This document shows positions 8,669-17,772 of a DNA stretch of 64,000 nucleotides, piece by piece. Under the pieces are notes generated by a model, which saw only the letters and a list, made by a program, of their open reading frames with translations, was not told the DNA's origin and did not search any database. Every line of letters begins with the position of its first letter. Within the stretch, counting starts at the first letter, position 1. Both the position numbers and the translations under genes were made by a program. The stretch comes from Planctomycetes bacterium B3_Pla. Lineage in GTDB: Bacteria; Planctomycetota; Phycisphaerae; Sedimentisphaerales; Anaerobacaceae. Where the stretch lies: assembly GCA_005223045.1 (NCBI GenBank), contig NJBM01000013.1:62001-126000 (forward strand), given 5' to 3'.

Positions 8669-11104
8669 ATGTGCAAAAGAATGGTTTACCTGGCTTGTTT
8701 TGTCTTGGTGTTGGGCCTTGGTCTGACTGCGGGAGTCGCCGGAGCCAGCGAGGTGAAGATCAATTTCCAGTCAGCCGGGGCGCCGATACCGGAGGGATAT
8801 CTACCCGAATATGGCGACCCGTTTGGTGAGTACGATAGCGGCTGGAGCTACGGGTGGGACCAAAACATAAGAAGCGGTGCGCGTGACCGTAACAACGCCA
8901 ATGCTCCCGATCAGCGTTACGACACATTGAACCACCTCCAGCAAGCCGGCGGGGACAAAATATGGGAGATCGAATTGCCCAATGGTACTTACAACATCTT
9001 TCTGGTTTGTGGTGATCCATCCTACGGGGACCAGACCAATAACTTTGATGTCGAAGGTGTGCTGCTAACCGACCCTGATCCGCCTCCGCCCGAACCCGCC
9101 TTTGACTTCGACGAGTTCAACGTGACAGTGGAGTTGACCGATGGTCGCCTAACCATCCAGCCGGCGCCAGGCTCCGACAACTGCAAGATCTGCTTTGTGG
9201 ATATAGAGAGTGAAGCTCTAACAAGATTTTTCCAGACGGCCAGAGACCCCGACCCGGCTGAGGGCGCCGAAGGCGTGCCTGATCCTATACTTATATGGAC
9301 GGCTGGAGATACGGCAGTATCCCACCGCGTGCATTTCGGCACAAGCCCTGACGCTCTGGTTCAAGTGAGTGAGCAGGATTATACGGTTTACTGGCATGCG
9401 GAGGCCATTGATCCGGGAACAACGTACTACTGGCGGATCGATGGAGTAGAGGCCGATGGCACTGTCATTACGGGTGACCTCTGGAGCTTTGTAAGCCTGT
9501 CGCTGACTGCCTGGGGCGCCGGCCCATCCGATGGCGCCGCCGATGTGATGATAGACACGCAGTTGAGCTGGAAACCAGGCCATTCTGACTATCCCATGAC
9601 GCACCATCTGTTCTTCGGCACCGATGAGGCTGAGGTGGCCGCCGGTACCGGCGACACCGATAAAGGCATCCTGGAAGAGACGGTATATGATCCGGGAACA
9701 CTTGACGGGGAGATCACCTACTATTTCCGGGTCAACGAGGTCGATGTTTTTGGAGAAGAACGAGAAGGCGACGTCTGGAGCTTTAAGACCGTAGCGCCCG
9801 GTCCGGGTAAGATCATCCGTGAGTGGTGGTTCGACATCAGCGGTTCAGGTGTGTCAGACTTGACAAATAATGAGCGTTATCCCAACAGTCCTGACGGATC
9901 GGAATTTGTATCGTATTTCCGTGGCCCTGAGGACTGGGCCGAACAATATGGCAGCCGACTTCGCGGCTGGCTGTTCGCTCCGAAAACAGGCGACTATAAA
10001 TTCCTGATTGAAGCCGAAGACGAAGGCGAGATACGCCTGAGTCCCGATGAGGACCCGGCGAATGCCGTGATGATTGCCGGCACCGCAGGTGAGCCCGAAT
10101 CGCAGCCGCAGAGCCTTGTGGCCGGCGAGAGATATTACATCGAGGCTGTGATGAAGGAAAATACCATCGGTGACAGTATAGTGGTCTCCTGGAGCGGTCC
10201 AGGCATCGGGTCTATGACGGTGATAAGTGCGGATTATGTAGGTGCGACGCCATACCTGGCGGAGAAAGCCTTTGCCCCGTTCCCTGCTGATGGTACTTCG
10301 GGCGTAAAACAAACGGCGATTCTTAGCTGGTCCCCGGGCATCTATGCCGCTTCACATGAAGTTTATTTCGGCACCGATGCCGGTGCAGTGGCTTCCGCCA
10401 CTCAGGCTTCGCCCGAATACAATGGCAGCAAGCAGCTCGGCGACGAGTCTCTCGATGCCGGCAAACTCGCCTTCGATACGACCTACTTCTGGCGTGTCGA
10501 TGAGGTCAACAACACCAATCCCGAGGGTCCGTGGGCAGGCAATGTCTGGAGCTTCTGGGCGGGCGACTTCCTTGTCGTGGACGACTTCGAGTCTTACGAT
10601 GACGTCGATCCGGCCCCCGGTGAAGCTGGGATCAACAGAATATTCGACAAGTGGATTGACGGCTTCGGAACTACGACGAACGGGGCCCTCGTTGGTAATG
10701 ATTTCCCACCCTATGCCGAGCAGACTGTAGTCCGCAGCGGCGCGCAGTCGATGATATGCCGCTATGACAATGACAACAAGACTTCAGAGGCTACCCTGAC
10801 GTTGGTCTGGCCGCGCGACTGGACCGAGGAAGGCGTTACGAAGCTGTCACTGTGGTTTATTGGTGATGCCGGCAATGCTGCTGAGAGGATGTTTGTCTCG
10901 TTAAACGGCACCGCTGTGGTCTATCACGACGATCAGAATGTGGCACAGATAAACTCATGGACCGAGTGGGTCATCGACCTGGCAGCGTTTGGCGTGGACC
11001 TTACGAATGTCAATTCTATTACGATCGGCTTCGGCACCAAGAACAGCCCGGCTGTCGGCGGCCCGGGGACGATGTACTTTGATGACATTCGGCTGGCTCG
11101 ATAG
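8669..11104 (+). CDS. Gene A: secreted modular protein, malectin-like + Fn3-like + PA14 + VDDFE domain
   Basis: 811 residues. Signal peptide at 1-26 (MCKRMVYLACFVLVLGLGLT). Residues about 27-185 form a malectin/galactose-binding-like module (VKINFQSAGAPIPEGYLPEYG). Two Fn3-like modules at about 187-375 carry the family motifs TTYYWRIDGVEADG and GDLWSF. A PA14 module spans about 378-525 (LRGWLFAPKTGDYKFLIEAE). A third Fn3-like module is at 530-628, then the VDDFESY C-terminal domain at about 631-811 ending YFDDIRLAR. No catalytic domain is visible, so a glycan-binding or adhesive role is inferred. AAGGAGG precedes the ATG. Own promoter (8429) and own terminator (11158). The shared Fn3 and C-terminal modules mark it as a paralogue of genes B, C, D and E. 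Confidence 0.9.
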   Translation: MCKRMVYLACFVLVLGLGLTAGVAGASEVKINFQSAGAPIPEGYLPEYGDPFGEYDSGWSYGWDQNIRSGARDRNNANAPDQRYDTLNHLQQAGGDKIWEIELPNGTYNIFLVCGDPSYGDQTNNFDVEGVLLTDPDPPPPEPAFDFDEFNVTVELTDGRLTIQPAPGSDNCKICFVDIESEALTRFFQTARDPDPAEGAEGVPDPILIWTAGDTAVSHRVHFGTSPDALVQVSEQDYTVYWHAEAIDPGTTYYWRIDGVEADGTVITGDLWSFVSLSLTAWGAGPSDGAADVMIDTQLSWKPGHSDYPMTHHLFFGTDEAEVAAGTGDTDKGILEETVYDPGTLDGEITYYFRVNEVDVFGEEREGDVWSFKTVAPGPGKIIREWWFDISGSGVSDLTNNERYPNSPDGSEFVSYFRGPEDWAEQYGSRLRGWLFAPKTGDYKFLIEAEDEGEIRLSPDEDPANAVMIAGTAGEPESQPQSLVAGERYYIEAVMKENTIGDSIVVSWSGPGIGSMTVISADYVGATPYLAEKAFAPFPADGTSGVKQTAILSWSPGIYAASHEVYFGTDAGAVASATQASPEYNGSKQLGDESLDAGKLAFDTTYFWRVDEVNNTNPEGPWAGNVWSFWAGDFLVVDDFESYDDVDPAPGEAGINRIFDKWIDGFGTTTNGALVGNDFPPYAEQTVVRSGAQSMICRYDNDNKTSEATLTLVWPRDWTEEGVTKLSLWFIGDAGNAAERMFVSLNGTAVVYHDDQNVAQINSWTEWVIDLAAFGVDLTNVNSITIGFGTKNSPAVGGPGTMYFDDIRLAR

Positions 11105-11134
11105 GTAGGGGTCCCGGCTCGCCGGGATTGCCCC
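11105..11134 (+). repeat. GTAG-type REP hairpin
   Basis: GTAG at 11105-11108 directly after the stop of gene A is followed by an imperfect hairpin with core CCCGGCtcGCCGGG and outer GGGG/CCCC. The GTAG-plus-palindrome layout matches REP elements mobilised by RAYT transposases. Confidence 0.55.
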
Positions 11135-11157
11135 TGCGCGGATATGTGCATTAGTTC

Positions 11158-11196
11158 GGGACCTGCGGGCGTCTAATTCAGTGCAGGCCCCTTTTC
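11158..11196 (+). terminator. Terminator of gene A (family type)
   Basis: GGGACCTGC (11158-11166) pairs with GCAGGCCCC (11183-11191) with one mismatch, then TTTT. The GTGCATTAGTT before it is also found before the terminator of gene B. Confidence 0.8.
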
Positions 11197-11237
11197 AGAT
11201 CGAAAAGGCACATAATTTATGAATCCGGAGATTTTCC

Positions 11238-11267
11238 TTGACGGGAGGGTGGTTGATTTGGTACCTA
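11238..11267 (+). promoter_or_regulatory. Family promoter of gene B
   Basis: TTGACG at 11238-11243 in the context TTTTCCTTGACGGG, then GATTTGGTACCTATAG. It aligns with the promoters of A and D through the -35 box and the TGGTA. The -10 box is poorer than in A and D. The remaining 11197-11484 leader has no gene. Confidence 0.62.
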
Positions 11268-11484
11268 TAGCATAAGCTAAGGCTGTGGTTTTCGGTTTTT
11301 GCAGCGATGAGATTTCTATAGCTTCTTTGAGACTTTTCACATTTCGCTCCGGGGCTTATAACGGGCTTCGACAGAAAGGAGGTGGGCAGGTCAAGAATCA
11401 AGAATCAATCCGGGCGTGCGGGGAGAGGAAGCGATGATTCCACATTTCTTAATATTCGATTTACTTTTTTAAAGGAGGATTATT

Positions 11485-14400
11485 ATGTGTAAAAAATTGG
11501 TTTATTTAACTTCTTTTGTTTTGGTATTGTCTCTGGCCGGTAACGCTTTCAGTGCTGATGATCCGTCTCTGATCATATACTATTCCTTTGACGATGTCGG
11601 TGAAATTGTCGCGGACCAATCCGGCAAAGGCCACGACGGCACTGTAGTCGGCGACATCACAGCAGAGACCGGAGGTAAGGTCAATGGAGCTGCCAAATTC
11701 GCAAGCGGCAGTTACCTCGACCTGGATGGCCCAAGTTTCCCTGCCGAAGATATTCCAACATCCGGCATGACGCTCGCCGCCTGGATAAAATGTGATGATA
11801 CAGGCGGACATCACGCTATCTTCAACGCCAGAGCGGGCGATTCGACCTGGCTTGTTCACCCTGAAGCCCGCAGTAACGGTGAATTTAGATGGCTGCTCCG
11901 CGCTTATGGCGGGACTACGATATTCGACATACGCTCAGGTGTTGTACCGTGGGGTGAATGGGTACATTTTGCAGGCATATACGACAAAGCGTCCGCTAAG
12001 GCGTATACGTATAACAACGGGGAGTTGGTTGGAGAAGCAAACGTTAATCCCCCTTTGGATATAGCCGGAGATTATGAGCAGGGTGCTCGCGTTGGATACA
12101 ATATTGATAACGCAAGACCTTTCACGGGGATTATGGACGAATTCTTCCTGTACAAGCGGGCGCTGTCGCAAGCCGAAGTCAAGACAATCATGCAAGGTCT
12201 GGATTTTCCGTATGCCTTTAGCCCCGACCCGGCTAATGGCGCCATGCATGAGGATACCTGGGCGACCCTTGCCTGGTCGCCGGGATCTTCTGCGGTTTCG
12301 CACGATGTGTATTTCGGCGATAATCTTGATGACGTGAAAGACGGAACCGGTGATACGTTCCAGGGCAACCAGACTCCGACGTTCCTTATTGTCGGCTTTC
12401 CCGGATTTGCCTATCCGGATGGCCTGGTTTCAGGCACGACATACTACTGGCGGATTGATGAGATTGAAGCTGACGGCACGATACTCAAAGGCGATATCTG
12501 GAGCTTTACGGTTCCTCCAAAGACGGCCTACAATCCCGATCCGTCTGATGGTGCCGAGTTTGTAGATCCGAATGTGGAGCTTAGCTGGACAAAAGGTTTC
12601 GGTGCAATAACACACACCGTGTATTTCGGCGATAATTTTGACGACGTGGACAACGCCACCGGCGGTGCTTCCCAGGGAGAGGCAACCTATACCCCCAGCC
12701 CCCTTGAATCAGAGAAGGTTTATTACTGGCGGGTCGATGAGTTTGATGCCGCCAACACGTACAAAGGCGATGTCTGGAGCCTTACGACTCCTGGCGCTGT
12801 CGGCAGTCCGATTCCGTCCAACGACGCCACGGGTGTGAAGATGACACCTACTCTTAGCTGGAATCCGGCGGACAATGCTGCTTCGCACGAGGTGTACTTC
12901 GGCACCGACAAAGATGCCGTACGCAATGCCGATAAGAGTTCGCCGGAATACAAAGGCAGCAAGACGCTTGGTTCTGAGAGCTATGATCCCGGCAAACTTG
13001 ACTGGTATGCAACTTACTACTGGCGTGTGGATGCAGTCTATGATTCGGGTCCGGTGAAAGGCCTTGTCTGGAGCTTTACTACGGCCGACTTCATTTCAGT
13101 GGACGATTTTGAGAGCTACAATGACCTTAATCCCGATGATCCTGAGAGCAACAGAATATTTGCAGCGTGGTTAGACGGATTGGACGATCCGGCAAACGGT
13201 TCTGTCGTTGGTTATGATACTGCTCCTTTTGCCGAGCAAACTATCGTTCACGGCGGCTCTCAGTCGATGCCATTGTTCTACGACAACAGTGTCGGATACT
13301 CTGAGGCGACCATGACGCTGGTCTCAGTGCGTGATTGGACCGAAGGAGGCGTTACGAAACTGTCACTGTGGTTCCATGGCGATGCGGCTAATTCCGCCGA
13401 GCGGATGTTTGTCGCACTAAACGGAAACGCCGTGGTCTATAATGATGATTCTGCTGTGACACAGACGGGTGAATGGACCGAGTGGGTCATCGGCCTGAAG
13501 GCGTTTGCCGACCAGGGCGTTGACCTTACTAATGTCGATACGATTTCCATTGGTTTCGGCGATAAGAACAATCCACAAACCGGCGGTTCGGGCAAGATGC
13601 TCATCGATGACATTCGGCTGTATCGCCCGGCAGCGCCGGTTGATCCCGGCACAGAGGGCCTGGCTGCATTCTATGCACTGGACGGCGACGCAAATGACAG
13701 TTCCGGCAATGGCAATGACGGCACAATCGGCAACCTTAATGGAGGTCTGGGGCCGGACGGTTCGGTTTGGGTCGACGACCCTGAACGTGGCACCGTCATT
13801 AGTTTTAACGGCACGGCCGAAGGTGCTTTTGTTCGCGCCGGCGACATTCCTCAAATGACCCTGACCAACGACTTTACCTGGGCCTTTTGGGCGAAACACA
13901 GCGCTGAGAACACCGCGGACAACGATATAATTCTCGGTAACCGGATGGACGAGAATGCAGTCGATTTTGTGCCGCGTCAGTTCATTAAGTTCACTCCGAC
14001 CAAATTCGAGTGGCACATGAATGGCAACGGCGACGACAACCTGGATTATGACGATATTCCCGCCGACGTCTGGCTCCACCATGCGGTAGTGAAAACCGCA
14101 GACCAGTTGACCTATTACCGCAACGGCATTGAAGCCAGCTCAGGGACGTTCACACAACCCCTTGACTTTCCTCAACCACTTTTTCTTGGCGGTGACAACG
14201 AGGGTGCCGCCGGAGAGAATTGGAGCGGCTTGATGAGTGAAGTTGGTATCTACAATAGGGCTTTGTCTGAAGGTGAGATTCGTTACCTTGCCGGTCATCG
14301 GGCGCCGGCCGAGGCCGCAGTTCCGGTGGGGCACTGGACGTTTGATGAAGGTGCCGGAACCACGGTGGCCGATGTCAGCGGCAACGGCAACGACGGGACC

Positions 14401-14970
14401 ATCGTGGGCAATCCCACATGGATCCCCGGCATCCAGGGGACAGCCCTGGAGTTTCATGGCTTGGGCGCGGCCGGTGGCGGCGGGGACTACATCGATTGCG
14501 GCAATGACGCCAGCCTGGACATCCCTGGTCCGATTTCCATAGCTCTCTGGATAAAACCCGGCGCCGACGACCCGGAAGGACAGGGCACAGAGACGGCACC
14601 GTTGGCCAAGGCGATGAGCGGGATAAGTCCCTGGAACTGGCAGGTTCGATACGGTTGGGGAAGCCCTCAGCCCTACATGGCGTTTACGTTCAATACGTCG
14701 CCCAGAGCCTGGGCCTACGTTGGCAAGAACCTGGAGCGCAACGAATGGTGCCATATCGCGTGCTCGCATGACGGCACGACGCTGAAATGCTATCTCGACG
14801 GAGTGGAAACCGATTCGAACCCAATGGGCGAAATTGCCCAGGGTGAGGCCCCTGTCCTCATCGGCTCAGACGGGTGGGGGAGCGATTGGATCGGCGCAAT
14901 CGACGATGTCCGGATCTACGACTTGGCGTTGTCTCAGGATGAGATTATTGACATTGCTGCGGGTTTGTAA
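11485..14970 (+). CDS. Gene B: secreted protein with three LamG domains, Fn3-like modules and VDDFE domain
   Basis: 1161 residues, the largest family member. Signal peptide at 1-24 (MCKKLVYLTSFVLVLSLAG). LamG/concanavalin-like module 1 at about 25-245 (YYSFDDVGEIVADQSGKGHD). Three Fn3-like modules at about 246-530 carry TTYYWRIDEIEADG and KGDVWSLTT. The VDDFESYND domain is at about 534-713, here internal rather than terminal. LamG 2 (about 718-940, AFYALDGDANDSSGNGNDGT) and LamG 3 (about 945-1161, GHWTFDEGAGTTVADVSGNG) follow. LamG folds bind glycans or proteins. The two C-terminal LamG modules look like a later addition behind the family core. A strong AAAGGAGG site precedes the ATG. Confidence 0.92.
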   Translation: MCKKLVYLTSFVLVLSLAGNAFSADDPSLIIYYSFDDVGEIVADQSGKGHDGTVVGDITAETGGKVNGAAKFASGSYLDLDGPSFPAEDIPTSGMTLAAWIKCDDTGGHHAIFNARAGDSTWLVHPEARSNGEFRWLLRAYGGTTIFDIRSGVVPWGEWVHFAGIYDKASAKAYTYNNGELVGEANVNPPLDIAGDYEQGARVGYNIDNARPFTGIMDEFFLYKRALSQAEVKTIMQGLDFPYAFSPDPANGAMHEDTWATLAWSPGSSAVSHDVYFGDNLDDVKDGTGDTFQGNQTPTFLIVGFPGFAYPDGLVSGTTYYWRIDEIEADGTILKGDIWSFTVPPKTAYNPDPSDGAEFVDPNVELSWTKGFGAITHTVYFGDNFDDVDNATGGASQGEATYTPSPLESEKVYYWRVDEFDAANTYKGDVWSLTTPGAVGSPIPSNDATGVKMTPTLSWNPADNAASHEVYFGTDKDAVRNADKSSPEYKGSKTLGSESYDPGKLDWYATYYWRVDAVYDSGPVKGLVWSFTTADFISVDDFESYNDLNPDDPESNRIFAAWLDGLDDPANGSVVGYDTAPFAEQTIVHGGSQSMPLFYDNSVGYSEATMTLVSVRDWTEGGVTKLSLWFHGDAANSAERMFVALNGNAVVYNDDSAVTQTGEWTEWVIGLKAFADQGVDLTNVDTISIGFGDKNNPQTGGSGKMLIDDIRLYRPAAPVDPGTEGLAAFYALDGDANDSSGNGNDGTIGNLNGGLGPDGSVWVDDPERGTVISFNGTAEGAFVRAGDIPQMTLTNDFTWAFWAKHSAENTADNDIILGNRMDENAVDFVPRQFIKFTPTKFEWHMNGNGDDNLDYDDIPADVWLHHAVVKTADQLTYYRNGIEASSGTFTQPLDFPQPLFLGGDNEGAAGENWSGLMSEVGIYNRALSEGEIRYLAGHRAPAEAAVPVGHWTFDEGAGTTVADVSGNGNDGTIVGNPTWIPGIQGTALEFHGLGAAGGGGDYIDCGNDASLDIPGPISIALWIKPGADDPEGQGTETAPLAKAMSGISPWNWQVRYGWGSPQPYMAFTFNTSPRAWAYVGKNLERNEWCHIACSHDGTTLKCYLDGVETDSNPMGEIAQGEAPVLIGSDGWGSDWIGAIDDVRIYDLALSQDEIIDIAAGL

Positions 14971-15104
14971 CACTGTTGCTCTGGCTTGAGTAAGGACAGC
15001 ACGGCTGTTCTGAAGGACTATGTCTCGGCCAGTGAACGGAAGGCCAGGCTATAACCGAGTAGTTGTAGAGATGTAGACCAGGCTACCATGATTTGCATTA
15101 GTTT

Positions 15105-15142
15105 GGGGCCTGTACTGATTGAACCGGTATAGGCCCCTTTTT
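15105..15142 (+). terminator. Terminator of gene B (family type)
   Basis: GGGGCCTGTACTG pairs with CGGTATAGGCCCC (13 base pairs counting two G-U wobbles), followed by TTTTT. This is the most complete copy of the family terminator. Confidence 0.9.
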
Positions 15143-15216
15143 AGGTTGATGATAATGGGCTTTTCGGTGTGTGGCCAGAGCACAGCTCTCCTAATTCTTT
15201 TTGAAGGAGGATTATT

Positions 15217-17187
15217 ATGTCCAAAAAACTGATTTATCTGATTTCCTTTGTTTTACTGCCGGGCCTGGTCGGGGTGGCCGCCGGCACTGAGGGCCTCAAA
15301 GGTGAGTATTATCATGCGACTATCTCGGCGCACGAATGGCAGGATCTCGTGTTGACCCGCATAGATCCCGATGTGAACTTTGACTGGGGTGACCAATCGC
15401 CGGAACAGGGGATCGTCAATTCAGACAATTTCACGGTGCGGTGGACGGGCATGATAGAAGCACCGAACTCCGAGACCTATACTTTCCACACCGAGGCAAA
15501 CGACGGTGTTCGGTTGTGGATAAATAGCGAGCTGGTTATTGACACCTGGACCTGGAACAAAAAATGGCAGGTCACACAACCCCCTATCGAGATTGGCAGC
15601 GGCAACATTACCCTGACAGCCGGGCAGCAATACGAAATTATACTGGAGTACTATGAGCGCGGCGGCAGTGCCATGTGTAAGCTGTCCTGGTCAACTCCAA
15701 CACTGCCCCAGGAAATCATCCCGAACCGGTATCTGTCAGTTGAGAGGCCGAACGCCCGTAATCCGGAACCGGCTGATGATGACATACTTCGGGTTGCGTT
15801 GGTGACCCTTCTCTGGGCGCCGGGAGATTACGCGGTTTCGCACGATGTGTACGTAGGCGAGAATTTTGACGAGGTAGATGCCGGCGCTGCCGATACGTTC
15901 CGCGGCAACCAGGTCTCGACGTCTTTTTCTATTGGCTTTGCCGGAGTTCCTTATCCGGGCGGTCTTGTTCCGGGCACAACGTATTACTGGCGAATCGACG
16001 AGGTCAATGACCTGCACCCTAATAGTCCGTGGAAGGGCCTTGTCCGGAGCTTTTCGATTGCCCCAAGGACCGCTTATAACCCCAACCCGGCTGACGGTGG
16101 CGACTCTGTAAACCCGAATGTGGAGCTTGGCTGGGAGTCCGGTTTCGGTGCGATGTTGCACTACGTGTACTTCGGCGATAATTTTGACGATGTCAACAAT
16201 GCCGCCGGGGGACTTCCTCAGGGAACTACGACCTATACTCCCGGCCTACTTAAATTGGCTAAGACTTACTACTGGCGGGTCGATGAGTTTGATGGCCTGG
16301 CAAGGCATAAAGGCGATGTCTGGAGCTTTACTACTGAGGGCGCCGTCGGTAGCCCGGAGCCGTCTAATGGCGCTGTGGATGTAAAGCAGACACCGATTCT
16401 TAGCTGGTCGCCGGGAATTTATGCCGCTTCGCATCAGGTCTATTTGGGCGCCGACCAGGAGGCCGTGAAAAACGCCAATACCGGTTCACCTGAATACAAA
16501 GGCACAAAGAACCTCGGTTCTGAGAGCCATGATCCCGGAAAACTCCAGTTGGAAACCACTTATTACTGGCGTATTGATCAGGTCAATGACGTCAATCCCG
16601 ACAGTCCGTGGACAGGTCATATCTGGAGCTTTACGACAGGAAACTTCCTTACCGTGGACGATTTTGAGGACTACAACGACTATCCGCCCGACGAGATATG
16701 GAATACGTGGATAGACGGATTTGGGACCACGACGAACGGTTCGACGGTAGGTTATGCTAATCCAGATTTTCCGGCGGGAGAGCATTTCGTCGAGACAAAT
16801 ATTGTTCACGGCGGCTCTCAGTCGATGCCGTATTTCTACGACAACAATCTAAAGACCTCTGAGGCAACCATGACGTTGGTCTCGGTGCGTGATTGGACCG
16901 AAGAAGGTGTTACGAAGCTGTCACTGCGGTTTATTGGTGATGCTGCAAATTCTGCCGAGCGGATGTTTGTCGCTCTAAACGGCACCGCCGTGGTCTATCA
17001 CGACGACGCGAGCGCAACGCAGATAACCGGGTGGAACGAGTGGGTGATCGACCTGCAAGAGTTCGCCAATCAGGGCGTGGTCCTCACCAATGTCAACACC
17101 ATTACCATTGGCTTTGGAACAAAGAACAGCCCGACCGCAGGCGGCACAGGGACGATATACTTCGATGACATCCGGTTGATCAGGTAA
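15217..17187 (+). CDS. Gene C: secreted PA14 + Fn3-like + VDDFE protein
   Basis: 656 residues. Signal peptide (MSKKLIYLISFVLLPGLVG). PA14 module at about 25-170 (LKGEYYHATISAHEWQDL; SETYTFHTEANDGVRLWIN; YEIILEYYERGGSAMCKLSW). Three Fn3-like modules at about 172-470 (TTYYWRIDEVNDLHPNSPWK, GDVWSFTTEGAVGSPEPSNG). The VDDFEDYND domain at about 474-656 ends YFDDIRLIR. AAGGAGG precedes the ATG. I see no TTGACGGG promoter in the 75 bases between the gene B terminator and this start region, so it may depend on read-through or an unrecognised promoter. Probably a surface glycan-binding protein. Confidence 0.9.
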   Translation: MSKKLIYLISFVLLPGLVGVAAGTEGLKGEYYHATISAHEWQDLVLTRIDPDVNFDWGDQSPEQGIVNSDNFTVRWTGMIEAPNSETYTFHTEANDGVRLWINSELVIDTWTWNKKWQVTQPPIEIGSGNITLTAGQQYEIILEYYERGGSAMCKLSWSTPTLPQEIIPNRYLSVERPNARNPEPADDDILRVALVTLLWAPGDYAVSHDVYVGENFDEVDAGAADTFRGNQVSTSFSIGFAGVPYPGGLVPGTTYYWRIDEVNDLHPNSPWKGLVRSFSIAPRTAYNPNPADGGDSVNPNVELGWESGFGAMLHYVYFGDNFDDVNNAAGGLPQGTTTYTPGLLKLAKTYYWRVDEFDGLARHKGDVWSFTTEGAVGSPEPSNGAVDVKQTPILSWSPGIYAASHQVYLGADQEAVKNANTGSPEYKGTKNLGSESHDPGKLQLETTYYWRIDQVNDVNPDSPWTGHIWSFTTGNFLTVDDFEDYNDYPPDEIWNTWIDGFGTTTNGSTVGYANPDFPAGEHFVETNIVHGGSQSMPYFYDNNLKTSEATMTLVSVRDWTEEGVTKLSLRFIGDAANSAERMFVALNGTAVVYHDDASATQITGWNEWVIDLQEFANQGVVLTNVNTITIGFGTKNSPTAGGTGTIYFDDIRLIR

Positions 17188-17215
17188 GCTGAGCAACCAT
17201 AATTTGTATCGATTC

Positions 17216-17251
17216 GGGGCCTGTACTGACTAACACAGCACAGGTCCCTTT
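17216..17251 (+). terminator. Terminator of gene C (family type)
   Basis: GGGGCCTGT (17216-17224) pairs with ACAGGTCCC (17240-17248), then TTTC. Same left arm and CTGTACTGA loop start as in gene B. Confidence 0.8.
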
Positions 17252-17346
17252 CAATTTAACTCATCTCACCAACTATGAAGAAGCGATGTTGTGGAACTTA
17301 CTTCATAGCCAAATGCTTGCGATATACGCAATACAAGATACAAATT

Positions 17347-17772
17347 TCATCGCGGCAGCCAGACGGTTGCGTTGAGGCCGCCTTTGCATAGCTTTATTGC
17401 TTTTTGCAGCTCTCGCTGACATAAAGAATTGTCGTGGTCGCAGGGCCCGCCCGTGTATGATTTCTCCAGCGTGGCCAAGGCGCGTTCGTCACCGATTTGG
17501 CCGAGAGCCCAGACGGCACGATTTCTTTGTCTGAGGCTGTGATTCTCAGAGTTCGCGTATGTTATCAAAGCCTCGATCCTGTCGCCCGGGTATTGCTTTG
17601 TTGCCTCTGCGGACATCTCTTTGACGCTTGACCTGATAGAGAAACAAATCGCTAAGTACGCGATGAAAAGAAAGGCAAAACAGAACGATATCCCGTAACC
17701 GACGACTTTTTTGGCAACGGCGAAACTGCTGCTACGTTTTGATTCGATACGTTCTTCTATAATTGACCCCAT
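17347..17772 (-). CDS. Membrane-anchored HEAT-repeat-like protein
   Basis: 141 residues with one membrane segment near 25-48 (VVGYGISFCFAFLFIAYLAI) and a short alpha-helical repeat region (LRQRNRAVWALGQIGDERAL, then ATLEKSY) typical of HEAT/PBS lyase-like repeats. The start ATG follows the hflX stop with no gap (TGAATG), so it is almost certainly translated by coupling to hflX. No enzymatic motif. Function unknown; a scaffold role is only a guess. Confidence 0.75.
   Translation of the reverse strand: MGSIIEERIESKRSSSFAVAKKVVGYGISFCFAFLFIAYLAICFSIRSSVKEMSAEATKQYPGDRIEALITYANSENHSLRQRNRAVWALGQIGDERALATLEKSYTGGPCDHDNSLCQRELQKAIKLCKGGLNATVWLPR

Noticed and set aside
8669..17187. Repeated DNA in genes A-C as CRISPR or tandem DNA repeats
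   Set aside because: The repetition is at protein level (Fn3-like modules), with diverged DNA and in-frame spacing. No CRISPR-like repeat-spacer array or cas gene was seen anywhere in the window.
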